64,000 nucleotides of DNA from CAJCIS01 sp965276755 (lineage in GTDB: Bacteria; Pseudomonadota; Alphaproteobacteria; Acetobacterales; Acetobacteraceae). The DNA is taken from positions 1,364,001 to 1,428,000 of the forward strand of contig OZ255625.1 of assembly GCA_965276755.1 (NCBI GenBank). Direction: 5' to 3'. The translations under genes were made by a program, and so were the position numbers. The notes below the pieces were generated by a model. The model was not told the origin of the DNA. It saw nothing but the letters and a program-made list of their open reading frames with translations, and made no database searches. This document shows, piece after piece, positions 31,532 to 40,929 of the stretch (position 1 is the first letter of the stretch; each line of letters begins with the position of its first letter).

Positions 31532-32305
31532 TTGCGCATCGCCACGTGGAACGTCAATGGCGTGCGTGCGCGCGAGCGAAACGTCAGCCGCTGGCTGGAG
31601 CGCGAGAAGCCGGATTTTCTGCTGATGCAGGAAATCAAATGCGAGGAAGCAGCCTTCCCGAACTGCTTCAGAGAATCCGGCTATAAGGCGGAAATCGTCG
31701 GGCAGAAGGGCTTCAATGGCGTGGCGATCCTCAGCCGCGCCGCTGTTCAGGTCACGCAGCGTGCCGTGCCTGGCCTGCCGGCTGACGACGCGCAAGCCCG
31801 CTATTTAGAGGTCCAGACCGAAAGCGGCCTGCGCATCGGCAATCTTTATCTGCCGAACGGCAATAGCGGCGGCGAGGCCGGCTACGCTTACAAGCTCGCC
31901 TGGATGGACCATTTGGCCGCGCATGCCGCCGCCCTGCTGGCTGAGGACGTGCCGCTTGTTCTAGCGGGCGACTACAATGTGTGCCCCGAGGATGTTGATT
32001 ACGCGCAGGGCGTGCTTGGCGCTGATGACGCGCTGGTGCGCCCTGCCACGCGCGCGCGCTACTGGCAAATGATCTGGGCCGGCATGACCGATGCGCTGCG
32101 CGCGGTCGTGCCGTCCGGGCCGCTCTACACGTTCTGGGACTATCAGGCCGGCTGCTGGCAGAGGGACCGTGGTCTGCGCATCGATCATGCGCTGCTTTCG
32201 CCCACGGTGGCGGAGAGGTTGCGCACGGCACAGCCCGAACGTGCGGAGCGCGGGGAGGAGACGCCGTCAGATCATGTGCCTGTGGTGATCGAACTGGTGG
32301 AGTAA
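31532..32305 (+). CDS. xthA: Exodeoxyribonuclease III
   Basis: About 257 residues, starting at TTG 31532 so that the protein begins LRIATWNVNGVRAR as in the family; no ATG fits unless it overlaps the preceding gene (31487). Endonuclease/exonuclease/phosphatase motifs are NVNGVR, LMQEIKCEE (metal-binding Glu), YLPNGNS, LAGDYNVCPEDVDY, DYQAGCWQRDRGLRIDHALL and PSDHVPVVIEL (catalytic Asp-His). It is a Mg-dependent AP endonuclease and 3'-5' exonuclease of base-excision repair. It follows the A-type Fe-S protein gene closely and ends at family C element C3. Confidence 0.94.
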   Translation: MRIATWNVNGVRARERNVSRWLEREKPDFLLMQEIKCEEAAFPNCFRESGYKAEIVGQKGFNGVAILSRAAVQVTQRAVPGLPADDAQARYLEVQTESGLRIGNLYLPNGNSGGEAGYAYKLAWMDHLAAHAAALLAEDVPLVLAGDYNVCPEDVDYAQGVLGADDALVRPATRARYWQMIWAGMTDALRAVVPSGPLYTFWDYQAGCWQRDRGLRIDHALLSPTVAERLRTAQPERAERGEETPSDHVPVVIELVE

Positions 32306-32424
32306 GGGAAGATTCTTCTTTTTCTGAAGAAAAAGAAACAAAAAGACTTTTGAAAGTTAGAGCGCGGGTAACTTGCAAAAGTTTTTTGCTTTCTTTTTTT
32401 CAAAAAAAGAAGTGCTTTCTTTCT
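32306..32424. terminator. Double family C hairpin (C3)
   Basis: Two adjoining hairpins, TTCTTCTTTTTCTGAAGAAA and GCTTTCTTTTTTTCAAAAAA with their partners, lie between the convergent xthA and MBL hydrolase genes. They share the AAAAGACTTTTGAAAGT and GCAAAAGTTTTTTGC edges. This is the longest form of family C and a strong bidirectional terminator candidate. Confidence 0.75.
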
Positions 32425-33451
32425 AAACTACCCGCGCCCGCTGCACCCCGTCATCACCCAAGATCTGCACCAGTTCCCCGCGCCCAAGCATGTAATTCAC
32501 ATGCGCCACCACCTCATGAAACGCAAAACTCATCTGCTGCGGATCGAGCGCACGATCAAACAGCACAGGCAGCAGATCCGCAGCACTGCATGGTGCCGTC
32601 GCGCAAGCTTTCGCAATCAGCGCGCAGCGGCCGGCGTGATGGGCGATCAGCTCGTCGATACGCACGTGCAGCCCTGTGAACGGCAGGTGATGACCGGGCA
32701 GGACCAGCACGTCTGCGGGAATTGTTTGCCTCAGCCGGCGCAGCGAGGCGAGGAATTCGCCGAGCGGGTCGGAGGCGGGCTCGTAGGATTCGGTGCTGAT
32801 ATTGGGGCTGATCCTGGTCAGCACCTGATCTGCGCTCAGGAAAAGCCCATCCCGCGCGCAATGGAGCATCGCCTGCTCGGGCGCGTGGCCGCCTCCGGTC
32901 AATATGTCGAAAACCCGATCACCGATTTTCAGGCATCCGCCATCGACCAGACGGTGGAAATGATTCGGCAGCCCTGTCGTCATGCGCAGATAGCCGTGCC
33001 CCTTGCCGATGACGCGCAGCACGGCATCCGCTGAAAGCCCGTTGCATTCGTAAAAATCCGGGTTCCTGCCGAGCGCACCATGCGTGATTGCAGCACTGAA
33101 CAGAAATTCGGTCCGCGGCATGTGCAGGGCGATGCCAAGCCGCGCGGTCAGCCAGCCAGCCAGGCCCACGTGGTCGGGATGAAAATGCGTGACGACCAGC
33201 GCCTTGAGACCCTCGCCGCGCAAAGGGCCGGACAGCAGCGCATCCCACGCCGCACGTGTGGCGTCATCGGCGATGCCGGTATCGATCGCGACCCAGCCCG
33301 CGCCGTCACGGATCAGGTAGATGTTGACGTGATTGAGCCTGAAGGGCAACGCCAGACGCGCCCACAGCACCCCAGGCGCGAGCTCGATGACCTGGCCCGG
33401 CGCCGGCGGGTCAGGACGTGGAAACGCAATGGCGGGTGCGGATGTCTGCAT
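32423..33451 (-). CDS. MBL-fold metallohydrolase
   Basis: 342 residues. The metallo-beta-lactamase motif H-x-H-x-D-H is in VVTHFHPDHVGLAGWL; further metal ligands are in DILTGGGHAPEQAML, FLSADQVL and VLPGHHLPF. It resembles glyoxalase II-like and LACTB2-like hydrolases of alphaproteobacteria in its layout (ELAPGVLWARLALPFRLNHV at the N-terminus, NYMLGRGEL winged-helix-like tail). The substrate is unknown; thioesters or similar are typical. It is convergent with xthA across C3 and divergent from the DUF885 gene. Confidence 0.9.
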   Translation of the reverse strand: MQTSAPAIAFPRPDPPAPGQVIELAPGVLWARLALPFRLNHVNIYLIRDGAGWVAIDTGIADDATRAAWDALLSGPLRGEGLKALVVTHFHPDHVGLAGWLTARLGIALHMPRTEFLFSAAITHGALGRNPDFYECNGLSADAVLRVIGKGHGYLRMTTGLPNHFHRLVDGGCLKIGDRVFDILTGGGHAPEQAMLHCARDGLFLSADQVLTRISPNISTESYEPASDPLGEFLASLRRLRQTIPADVLVLPGHHLPFTGLHVRIDELIAHHAGRCALIAKACATAPCSAADLLPVLFDRALDPQQMSFAFHEVVAHVNYMLGRGELVQILGDDGVQRARVV

Positions 33452-33545
33452 GGGTGCGCAGGCTAAATGCGGGTTTGGCCCGGCACAAGCTGGCGGTGCC
33501 GCGCAGACCTGCTAGCATGGCAGCGATCAATGCCGGGAACCTTCG

Positions 33546-35258
33546 ATGCACCTTGCCCTACGCGCCACCTCCGCGGTTCTGCTCTGCCTTGCCTCGACCG
33601 CCGCCGCCCGTGCCGTGGTGCCGCAATACGATGATATAGTGCGCGCCTATTTCGCCGCCGAGTTTGCCGCCCATCCGGTCAATGCCACCGCACTCGGCCT
33701 GCACGATGGCGATGCGCGCATGGATGCGGTTTCAGCGGATTTCCACGCGGGCGAAGTGGTGCGCCTGCACGCCACGCTCACACAATTGGGCGCGGTGGAC
33801 GTATCCAGGCTGACACAATCCCAGCGCAACGACCGCGACGTTCTGGCGGGCGAAATCGGCGGCGAGTTGCTGGAGGAGGAGCACGTCCAGCAGTGGCGGC
33901 ATAACCCTGACATTTATGTCAGCCTCGCCACCAACGGACCCTACACGCTCATCGCACGCGATTTTGCGCCCGCGGCCACGCGCCTGCGCGCGGCCATTGC
34001 GCGCGAGCAGGCCATTCCCGCGATCCTGGCCGCGGCGCGTCAGAACCTGACCGACATGCCGCCAGTCTTCATCGAGATCGGGCTGGAGGACGCACGCGGT
34101 GCGGCCGATTTCCTCGCCCATGACCTGCCGGCGGCATTCGCGCAGGTGCACGACAAAGTACTACAAAGCGAGCTTGCGCGCAGCACACGCGCCGCCGTTG
34201 CCGCGTGCAACGATTTCACCAAATGGCTGACAGCGCAGAAGAAGACCGCCCATGGCAGCTTCGTGCTCGGCGCGGACAATTACCGACGCCTGCTGGATGC
34301 GGATTTGATCGACCTGACACCGGATCAGGTGCTGGCCGCGGGGCGCGCGCAGCTCAAGCGGGATCGTGACGATTTCCTGGCTGTTTCGCACGTGGTCGAT
34401 CCCGCCCATCCGGCCGACGCCTTGAAGGTGATCGGCGCGGATCACCCTGACGCGGCCCATCTGATCGGCACGGCGGCAAGCCAGCTTGCGATGCTGCACG
34501 AATTCATCGCCGCGAAACACATCATAGACTTGCCCGGACAGGATTTGCCCAAGGTTGCCGAAACCCCGCCCTTCCAGCGCGCGATCGTCTTCGGCGAAAT
34601 GGATCCGCCCGGACCTTTCGAGACGCATGCCACCCAAGCCTATTACTACATCACGCCGCCGGACGTGACGAAATCGGCCGCGCAACAGGATGACTACCTG
34701 CAGTACTTCAACAAGGCGCTGCTGCTGAATCTGGGCGTTCACGAGGCGCTGCCCGGCCATTTCGTTCAGTACCTGTTCATGCGCGCCAACCCTGCCTGGT
34801 CGATCGTGCGCAAGACAGGACATTCCTACACGGCGATCGAAGGCTGGGCGCATTACACCGAGCAGATGATGCAGCAGGAGGGCCTGCTCGATAACAGCCC
34901 CAAGCTGCATCTGGCGCAATTGCAGGATGCGCTGCTGCGTGACTGCCGGCTTGTTGCCTCCGTGCAGATGCACACGCAGGGCATGTCGCTGGCAGACGCT
35001 GCGAAGATGATGGCCGATGTGTGCTTCCAGCCACCCTCGGTCGCCTACAAGGAGGCACGGCGCGGCACGTCCGACCCCGGCTATTTCAGCTACACGCTGG
35101 GCAAGCTGATGATCCTGAAGTTGCGTGCGGACGCGCAGGCCCGCGACGGCAAGTCCTTCATCCTGGCGCATTTCCATGACCGGTTCCTGGGCGCCGGCCT
35201 GGTGCCGCTGAAAATCATCAGGCGCGAGATCATGGACGTGGACGGTCCGTTGCTGTAG
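33546..35258 (+). CDS. Secreted DUF885-family metallopeptidase
   Basis: 570 residues with a short signal peptide (LRATSAVLLCLASTAAARAV). The zinc motif of the DUF885 family is in LLNLGVHEALPGHFVQYLF (H-E-x-x-P-G-H), with the later conserved Glu and Tyr in YTAIEGWAHYTEQMMQQEG. The N-terminal helix bundle has YDDIVRAYFAAEFAAHPV and TALGLHDGD. Members are probably periplasmic peptidases, but few have been characterised. The gene is divergent from the MBL hydrolase and is followed 11 bases later by a small membrane-protein gene, so an operon is likely. Confidence 0.9.
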   Translation: MHLALRATSAVLLCLASTAAARAVVPQYDDIVRAYFAAEFAAHPVNATALGLHDGDARMDAVSADFHAGEVVRLHATLTQLGAVDVSRLTQSQRNDRDVLAGEIGGELLEEEHVQQWRHNPDIYVSLATNGPYTLIARDFAPAATRLRAAIAREQAIPAILAAARQNLTDMPPVFIEIGLEDARGAADFLAHDLPAAFAQVHDKVLQSELARSTRAAVAACNDFTKWLTAQKKTAHGSFVLGADNYRRLLDADLIDLTPDQVLAAGRAQLKRDRDDFLAVSHVVDPAHPADALKVIGADHPDAAHLIGTAASQLAMLHEFIAAKHIIDLPGQDLPKVAETPPFQRAIVFGEMDPPGPFETHATQAYYYITPPDVTKSAAQQDDYLQYFNKALLLNLGVHEALPGHFVQYLFMRANPAWSIVRKTGHSYTAIEGWAHYTEQMMQQEGLLDNSPKLHLAQLQDALLRDCRLVASVQMHTQGMSLADAAKMMADVCFQPPSVAYKEARRGTSDPGYFSYTLGKLMILKLRADAQARDGKSFILAHFHDRFLGAGLVPLKIIRREIMDVDGPLL

Positions 35259-35269
35259 CGATCGCCTCC

Positions 35270-35641
35270 ATGAACATCGCTCATCTTTGCGTGCTGATCG
35301 CCGCCGCCCTGCCCTACATCACTGTGGGTAGCGCAAAGGCGCAGCCTGCTTACGACAACGCAGCGCCGCGCGATTTCCTCGCCCGATTGGAGGGCTGGCG
35401 GGCCCGCGCCAACTGGGCGCACCAGAACCATTTCGAGGCGTTTGCGCCTTTTGCCGCTGCGGTGATCATGGCGGAGATGGCCCATGCCGCGCAGGCGCGT
35501 ATCGATACGCTGGCGGTCATCTTCATCCTGCTGCGTATTGCCTACACCTTTATCTATATCGGCGGGGTGGCGACGGTGCGTACCCTGGTGTGGTTCGGCG
35601 GTGTGATCTGCGTGGGGTGGTTGTTTTTGCTGGGGCTATAA
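35270..35641 (+). CDS. MAPEG-family membrane protein
   Basis: 123 residues with four membrane segments. The motif RLEGWRARANWAHQNHFEAF matches the MAPEG family (R-A-x-x-A-x-x-N-x-x-E, the glutathione-binding loop), and the tail TFIYIGGVATVRTLVWFGGV agrees. MAPEG proteins in bacteria are small glutathione-transferase-like or unknown inner-membrane proteins. It is directly behind the DUF885 peptidase on the same strand. The stop at 35641 is followed by a stretch without a recognised gene. Confidence 0.82.
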   Translation: MNIAHLCVLIAAALPYITVGSAKAQPAYDNAAPRDFLARLEGWRARANWAHQNHFEAFAPFAAAVIMAEMAHAAQARIDTLAVIFILLRIAYTFIYIGGVATVRTLVWFGGVICVGWLFLLGL

Positions 35642-36010
35642 TCAGGGCGGCGCGGTCGGGCGCTCGGCCGCGATTGCCAGGTAGCCCACATTCAATTTCA
35701 CGCTGGTGGCCGCGGCATTCTCCAGTGATGCGGCAATGGCAATTATTCCCGCGTTGGCGCGGCCGTGCAGGCGGAAGCACCAACGCGACAGATCGATCGG
35801 AAACCTGCCCGGCTGATTGAATTTTGCCGATTGGGCAGGATCGGGCCCGGCTACTACGCGGACGCCTTTGCCTCCGACCTGATCACGTTCTTTCGCCTGG
35901 GCACGCCGCGCAATTTCGCGCCCATCCCCGCCAAATAGGGGGCCGCCTATTTCCTGCATCAGACGTCGTCCGCGAAAGGCCTTGATAACAACTGAAGATT
36001 TCGGGAAACA
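35642..36010. other. Intergenic stretch without a recognised gene
   Basis: No complete gene was recognised. The plus strand near 35830-35935 encodes a short peptide RIGPGYYADAFASDLITFFR and RLGTPRNFAPIPAK before a stop. The minus strand 35642-35959 is open but without a known motif. Either may be a relic; I cannot name a family. The stretch lies between convergent MAPEG and lipoprotein genes. Confidence 0.4.
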
Positions 36011-36763
36011 TCAAGGCTCTCCCGGCTGCCGCAAATACCCGGGCGGCGGTGACATCTGCATAGGCGGCGCATCGCTGCTCGGCGGCACCTCGGGCGGCAA
36101 CGCGTTTTGCGCCGGCGGCCCTATCGGCGGCGGCGGCAAGGGCGCAGACACGCTGGCCGGCGGCAAAGCCGACGGCGCACCCGCCGGCTCAAGAGGTGTC
36201 GCCGTCACGGCTGACGGCACCACATCGGCCGCGGCCAGGAAGTCACCCATGGACCGCTTGATCTGGTATTCGAGCTCGACATTCATGGCATCGCCCATCT
36301 GGCGCGTCATGTCGTAGAGCACGCTGGACGGGTTTTCGGAATCAGAGCCAGGCAGGTGGGTGCGGGAAACCCGCGCCTCCGCGTAGCCCGCGCGCGCGCC
36401 GCTTTGCGTTGTCACCTCCAGATGCACGGCCATGTTGCCGTAGAGCGCACCCTGCGCGCCGCGCACGATGGAGGCCTGGTCGATGACGAATTGCGCCTGG
36501 CCCAGCAGACCCGCCGCGAAAAGCCTATCATGGCCGATTTGGTTCAACGCCTGCGCCGGTGTGACGGGCGACTGGGCGGAGATATCGTCCGGCCCCAATG
36601 GCGCGCTGTGGTCCTCTATGTCGATCGTGCCGACATTGAGCCGCAGCTTGGTCAGATAGCCGTATTGCAGCGGCGCGAAGCTGCCGGGCGGGGGTGCGTC
36701 GTCGCCGCCGCAGCCGGCCAGGGTCAGCAGCAGGGTCAGTAGCAGGCCGGCCCGTAGGCTCAT
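36011..36763 (-). CDS. Putative outer-membrane lipoprotein
   Basis: 250 residues with a lipoprotein signal: LRAGLLLTLLLTLAGCGGDD, the lipobox being LAGC with the lipidated Cys18. The folded part (about residues 30-170) has an alternating beta pattern LTKLRLNVGTIDIEDHSAPL and ALNQIGHDRLFAAG, then MAVHLEVTTQSGARAGYAEA and LYDMTRQMGDAMNVELEYQI. The last 80 residues are proline/alanine-rich. I recognise it as a conserved hypothetical lipoprotein type but know no function. It is divergent from the dGTPase gene; palindrome A8 fills the gap. Confidence 0.8.
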   Translation of the reverse strand: MSLRAGLLLTLLLTLAGCGGDDAPPPGSFAPLQYGYLTKLRLNVGTIDIEDHSAPLGPDDISAQSPVTPAQALNQIGHDRLFAAGLLGQAQFVIDQASIVRGAQGALYGNMAVHLEVTTQSGARAGYAEARVSRTHLPGSDSENPSSVLYDMTRQMGDAMNVELEYQIKRSMGDFLAAADVVPSAVTATPLEPAGAPSALPPASVSAPLPPPPIGPPAQNALPPEVPPSSDAPPMQMSPPPGYLRQPGEP

Positions 36764-36778
36764 TTCACAAGACCTAAA

Positions 36779-36905
36779 GCTGGGGGAGATGTGCCATCCC
36801 CCGTCGTGCGAAGCACGCTGTCGCGTGACGACCCCCCGTCATCATTTAAGCGACGCCTAAAATTAAGACGGGGGGTTTGGGGGGGATGGCACATCCCCCC
36901 CAATC
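36779..36905. repeat. Family A palindrome with a nested insert in the left arm (A8)
   Basis: The left arm 36779-36840 carries about 30 extra bases (GTCGTGCGAAGCACGCTGTC onward) between its two conserved halves; the right arm 36867-36905 is standard. The insert matches the one in A6 when that copy is read on the other strand. The element lies between divergent genes. Confidence 0.92.
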
Positions 36906-36949
36906 TTGCCTCACCTTCAGCTTCTAGCAAGCGCCCAACGCTTTGCCCT

Positions 36950-38110
36950 ATGACCGGCGCCATGCCCCAGGCCCCCTACGCCACCCAGGCCGCCACCACC
37001 CGCGGCCGCCTGCACCCAGAGCCGGAGGCGCCCACGCGCAGCCCGTGGCAGCGCGACCGCGACCGCATCATCCACAGCAGCGCGTTTCGCAAGCTGCAAT
37101 ACAAAACCCAGGTCTTCGTCAACCACGTCGGCGATTTCTTCCGCACGCGCCTGACGCACAGCATCGAAGTCGCTCAGATCGCGCGCTCGATTGCGCGTGA
37201 ACTCGGTGTGGACGAGGATCTGGCCGAGGCGCTGGCACTCGCGCACGATCTCGGCCACCCGCCCTTTGGCCACGCCGGTGAGGACGGGCTGAACGCCTGC
37301 ATGAAACCTTACGGTGGGTTCGACCACAACGCGCAGGCGCTGCGCATTGTCACGCGTCTGGAATCACGTTACGCCGCCTTTGACGGATTGAATTTGACGT
37401 GGGAGACGCTGGAGGGCCTGGTCAAGCATAATGGCCCGTGGCCCAAGCCGCCCGCTTATATCGAGGCCTACGCCAAATTGCACGACCTGCAACTCAATAC
37501 CTACGCCAGTGCGGAAGCGCAAGTCGCCGCGATTTCCGATGACATAGCCTATCACAGCCACGATCTGGATGACGGCATGCGCGCAGGCCTGTTCGGACCC
37601 GACGAAATCGCCCATCTGCCCGTGGTGCGCGAAGCCCTGATCGAAGCGCGCCGCTCCGGCCTGGACGTGCCGCCGCCGCGTCTGCGCCACGAGACGATCC
37701 GCCGCGTGATCAATGCGCTGGTCAGTGACGTGGTGGACGAAAGCCGCCGCCGCCTGGCCGCACTCGATCCCGACAACGCCGATCGCATCCGCCGCGCAAA
37801 AAAACCGGTAATCGGCTTTTCACCGCGCATGTCGGGTGCGAACGATGCGATCAAGGAGTTCCTGCGCGCGCGCATGTACCGGCATTGGCGGGTCAATCGC
37901 ATGTCCAACAAGGCGCGGCGCCTGACCGGCGAATTGTTCGCGTTGCTTCATTCGGACACGGCGACGTTGCCGGATGGCTGGCGGACGCAGGCGGGCGAGG
38001 GGGCCACAGCACAATCGGCGCAAGTGGTTTGCGATTATGTGGCGGGGATGACGGACCGGTTCGCGATCGAGGAGTATAAGCGGCTGACGGACTTGTCGAT
38101 GCCGGGATGA
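36950..38110 (+). CDS. dgt: Deoxyguanosinetriphosphate triphosphohydrolase-like protein
   Basis: About 386 residues from ATG 36950; the frame upstream is read-through of palindrome A8. HD-domain motifs of dNTPases are clear: SSAFRKLQYKTQVFVNHVGD, FFRTRLTHSIEVAQIARSIA (first His), LALAHDLGHPPFGHAGEDGL (H-D pair), GGFDHNAQALRIVTRLE, and DDIAYHSHDLDDGM (last Asp). It hydrolyses dGTP or other dNTPs to nucleoside and triphosphate. The size matches the short alphaproteobacterial form. It is divergent from the lipoprotein gene. Confidence 0.94.
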   Translation: MTGAMPQAPYATQAATTRGRLHPEPEAPTRSPWQRDRDRIIHSSAFRKLQYKTQVFVNHVGDFFRTRLTHSIEVAQIARSIARELGVDEDLAEALALAHDLGHPPFGHAGEDGLNACMKPYGGFDHNAQALRIVTRLESRYAAFDGLNLTWETLEGLVKHNGPWPKPPAYIEAYAKLHDLQLNTYASAEAQVAAISDDIAYHSHDLDDGMRAGLFGPDEIAHLPVVREALIEARRSGLDVPPPRLRHETIRRVINALVSDVVDESRRRLAALDPDNADRIRRAKKPVIGFSPRMSGANDAIKEFLRARMYRHWRVNRMSNKARRLTGELFALLHSDTATLPDGWRTQAGEGATAQSAQVVCDYVAGMTDRFAIEEYKRLTDLSMPG

Positions 38111-38243
38111 TGAAGCGAGCCAAAGAGCTGGGGAAGTTGTGCCAGGTTCCCGCAATCTTTTTATCACGGAAGCATCAGCCTGTCTTGCCATTCGGCGCGC
38201 AAGCCCCATGCAGTAGAAGGCCGTGTTGGGAAAATGGAGGGCG

Positions 38244-38459
38244 ATGATGCCAACGATGCCGAAGAAGGGTGCAAAGGTGCGGTGGAACACGCCGCAGGGC
38301 GAGACGACGGGGACCGTGGAAAAGATTGTCACATCCACAACCAAGGTGAAGGGTCACACGGCCAAAGCGACAAAAGCCGCACCCGAAGTGCTGGTCAAGA
38401 GCAGCAAGTCTGGCAAGAAGGCGGTGCACAAGCCCGAGCAGTTGAAAGCGGCAAAGTAG
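38244..38459 (+). CDS. Small DUF2945 (Tudor-like) protein
   Basis: About 71 residues, rich in lysine and threonine: KKGAKVRWNTPQGETTGTVE, then VKGHTAKATKAAPEVLVKSS and KAVHKPEQLKAAK. This is the DUF2945 (hypervirulence-associated Tudor-like) pattern. A GGAGG lies 4 bases before ATG 38244, and ATG 38247 is equally possible. The role is unknown; members are small basic proteins sometimes linked to stress genes. The gene stands alone between dgt and the OmpA-like gene. A weak family A relic (38128-38160) lies upstream. Confidence 0.8.
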   Translation: MMPTMPKKGAKVRWNTPQGETTGTVEKIVTSTTKVKGHTAKATKAAPEVLVKSSKSGKKAVHKPEQLKAAK

Positions 38460-38622
38460 AGCGGGCATACGATGGACGGCCTGCAGGATCGTGTGGCTTA
38501 ATCGCGACATGCTCTTATGGCGAGAGGCACCGCACACCGAAACTGCTTGCCGAACACCCCAGCCTCTTACAAGGTTGGCGGCGCGTCCGCCCTGCTACGG
38601 ACGCGCATGGGGAAAGTGGCGC

Positions 38623-39843
38623 GTGCGTATTGAAGCCTTGTGTGTGTCTGGTGCAATCGCCGCCTGCGTGCCGTGGGCAGCCATGGCTCAACCTGTGGCA
38701 GGCCCCTATATCAGCTTGGGCGCGGGCGTCAATTTCAAGCAGAACGAGATTGTCACGGCAGCCCCGTTTTTCGGCTACGAAGAGAACGTTCACTACACCT
38801 TCAACCCCGGCGTAGCGGGCCAGGTCAGCGCCGGTTGGGGACTCGGACTGGGACTGCGCGCGGAAATCGAGGGTGATGCGCTTAACAACGTAGTCAGCGG
38901 CGCCAAGGTCACGCTGCCCGATGGCACCAGCCCACCCCGCACCGCCGGCGGCGTCGAGACGCTATATGGCGGCTTCGTCAACGTCCTGTATGATTTTAAT
39001 CTGGGGCTATCGATATACCCCTATATCGGCGTTGGCGCCGGCGGCCAGGCCGTTGAGCACTCGCCTTTCCACCAGGCGGTGGACGGGTATGTGGCGCCGC
39101 CTTTGGCGCCATCACCCTACCCGCTGCCAACGACGCCGCGGGGTTTTCGTGATCAGACCGTGGGCGGATTTGCCTATCAGGGGATCGCCGGGTTTTCGGT
39201 GCCGATACCCTGGGTGGAGGGGCTTTCATTCACCGCCGATTATCGCATGATCGGGCTGCTGGATCCGCTGCCGGCGTTTCAGTTGACGCAGTGGCATAGC
39301 GTCCTGATCGTGGACAACGGCCATGGCGGAGGCGGTGGCGTGACACCTTTCTTTGCCTCCTACAAGACAATTTCCGAGACGTTCAATCGCCATTTTACCA
39401 ACGACTTCAATCATCAGATTACCCTTGGCGTGCGCTATGCTTTCTTCACGCCCCGCGCGCCCATGCCCTCTTCCGTGCCGCCCCCGGCGCCCATGCCGCC
39501 GGCCGCTTCCGCCGTACGCACCTATTTAGTGTTCTTCGATTGGAACCGTGCTGATCTGAGCGCACGCGCGCGCCAGATCGTGGCGCAGGCGGCGAGTGCG
39601 TCGCAGGGCGGCGGCACCTCGCGTATCGAGGTCGATGGCTACACCGACCTGTCCGGCACACCGGCGTATAACCAGTGGCTTTCGGTGCGCCGGGCGAGCA
39701 GTGTGCAAGCGGAATTGGTGCACGATGGGGTGGCGGCTTCGGAGATTGCCATTGCCGGTCACGGCGAAAGCAATCCGCTGGTGCCGACGGCGCGCGGCGT
39801 GCGCGAGCCACAGAATCGGCGCGTGGAGATTGTGTTGCGGTAG
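38623..39843 (+). CDS. OmpA-like outer membrane protein
   Basis: About 406 residues. GTG 38623 is chosen because GGGGAAAG precedes it and it gives a clean signal peptide (ALCVSGAIAACVPWAAMAQP). The N-terminal part is a beta-barrel of the 8-strand type (GPYISLGAGVNFKQNE, VSAGWGLGLGLRAEIEGDAL, YGGFVNVLYDFNLGLSIYPY, then YIGVGAGGQAV). A proline linker near residue 290 leads to a peptidoglycan-binding OmpA domain: VFFDWNRADLSARARQIVAQ, EVDGYTDLSGTPAYNQWLSV, RRASSV and GHGESNPLVPT with NRRVEIV. It anchors the outer membrane to the wall. Confidence 0.93.
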   Translation: MRIEALCVSGAIAACVPWAAMAQPVAGPYISLGAGVNFKQNEIVTAAPFFGYEENVHYTFNPGVAGQVSAGWGLGLGLRAEIEGDALNNVVSGAKVTLPDGTSPPRTAGGVETLYGGFVNVLYDFNLGLSIYPYIGVGAGGQAVEHSPFHQAVDGYVAPPLAPSPYPLPTTPRGFRDQTVGGFAYQGIAGFSVPIPWVEGLSFTADYRMIGLLDPLPAFQLTQWHSVLIVDNGHGGGGGVTPFFASYKTISETFNRHFTNDFNHQITLGVRYAFFTPRAPMPSSVPPPAPMPPAASAVRTYLVFFDWNRADLSARARQIVAQAASASQGGGTSRIEVDGYTDLSGTPAYNQWLSVRRASSVQAELVHDGVAASEIAIAGHGESNPLVPTARGVREPQNRRVEIVLR

Positions 39844-39854
39844 GAGAGAGATAG

Positions 39855-39888
39855 GCGGAACGAGCCGTTCCCCCCAGACCCCCCGTCC
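39855..39888. repeat. Family A half palindrome, decayed (A14)
   Basis: GGAACGAGCCGTTCCCCCCA followed by GACC, a C-run and CGTC resembles a left arm with a changed outer half. It lies 12 bases after the OmpA-like stop. Confidence 0.6.
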
Positions 39889-39962
39889 AAACTCGAACCC
39901 GACATAGTCCTGAGCTTGCTCAGCTGAATGGGGAATGCAAAAATCCAGCGACACCGCACGCG

Positions 39963-40896
39963 CTATGCCTTGTATCCCCTCGCGAAGACCGGCCGACTCT
40001 GCGTCGATGCAGACGCAAGGCCGCCCATCATCGCTAGTCCGAGGAGGGCCGGATGCTGCCGCGTGATAAGGAATGTCGGAATCTGCTGCAGGTAATTTGT
40101 CAGCCTTCCCTTACTCTCAAAGCTTTTACGGAAGCCTGAGCGAGGTGAATCGAAGAAATTGGCTAACCGCGGGACAATGCCTTCCCCGACGTAGACGCCT
40201 CCCGTAGCGCCAAGCGTGAGTGCCAGGTTTCCTGCGAACGTCCCCGTCATTGAGCAAAACGCCTCGATTGTCCTTATAGCTAGGCTGTTGCCCTGAGCCG
40301 CAAGAGCGGTCACCTCGTGAGGCTCTCCTATTTCGCATGTCGCGCCCGCAAGCCGATGGACCGCTCGGCGTAAATTCATCAATCCGGGACCCGAGAGGAC
40401 CCGCTCGGCAGAAACGTGCCCGAGCCAAGTCTCTCCATCACTGCGCGTCGTGTCATCGCGCAGATGGTCAATCAATTGCGCGTCAAACGAGTTGGCCGAA
40501 TTGATCGTCCCGTGCCCACCCTCCGCGGGCAAAACGAGAGCGCCAGCCGCAGTTGGAACAAGGCTGGCTACTCCCAGGCCGGTTCCGGCGCCGAGCACCG
40601 CAATCGGGCCGTCGGGGCGGGCAGTCCCACCGCCGACCTGTCTAAGATCAACGTCCGTGAGGTGCGGCACGGACATTGCCACTGCCACAAATCGTTAACG
40701 ACGACGATGCGCGACAGCCCCAGATCGCGCTTCAGCGCCTTAGCCGAAAAAGCGCAAGCGCCTCGACCGCGTTCCGAATCGGGATTTCGATTGCGGCGTC
40801 AGAGGGGACTGAACTATCAATCGCGAGCGCCACGCGTCCATTCGTTCCACCAAGATCGGCAACGAGTCTTGATGCAGAAGTACGTCCCACGTTCAC
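39963..40896 (-). pseudogene. glk: Decayed glucokinase
   Basis: The minus strand begins with a possible GTG at 40896 and reads SRLVADLGGTNGRVALAID, the ATP-binding start of bacterial glucokinase. A TGA near 40727 ends this frame. In another frame ALKRDLGLSRIVVVNDLWQ follows, then a third frame has VPHLTDVDLRQVGGGTARP, VLGAGTGLGVASLVP, EGGHGTINSAN and GGVYVGEGIVPRL, and runs to 39963. A segment expected between the first two blocks is short or missing. With a stop and at least two frame changes it is a pseudogene. Loss of glucokinase would close one route for free glucose unless another copy exists. Confidence 0.8.
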
Positions 40897-40929
40897 TCAC
40901 GGTCTCCGCTCCGTCTCCCACTGCGGAGA

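Noticed and set aside
36791..36949. N-terminal extension of the dGTPase-like gene
   Set aside because: It is read-through of palindrome A8; orthologues of this family start near the RGR-x-x-x-E-P segment.
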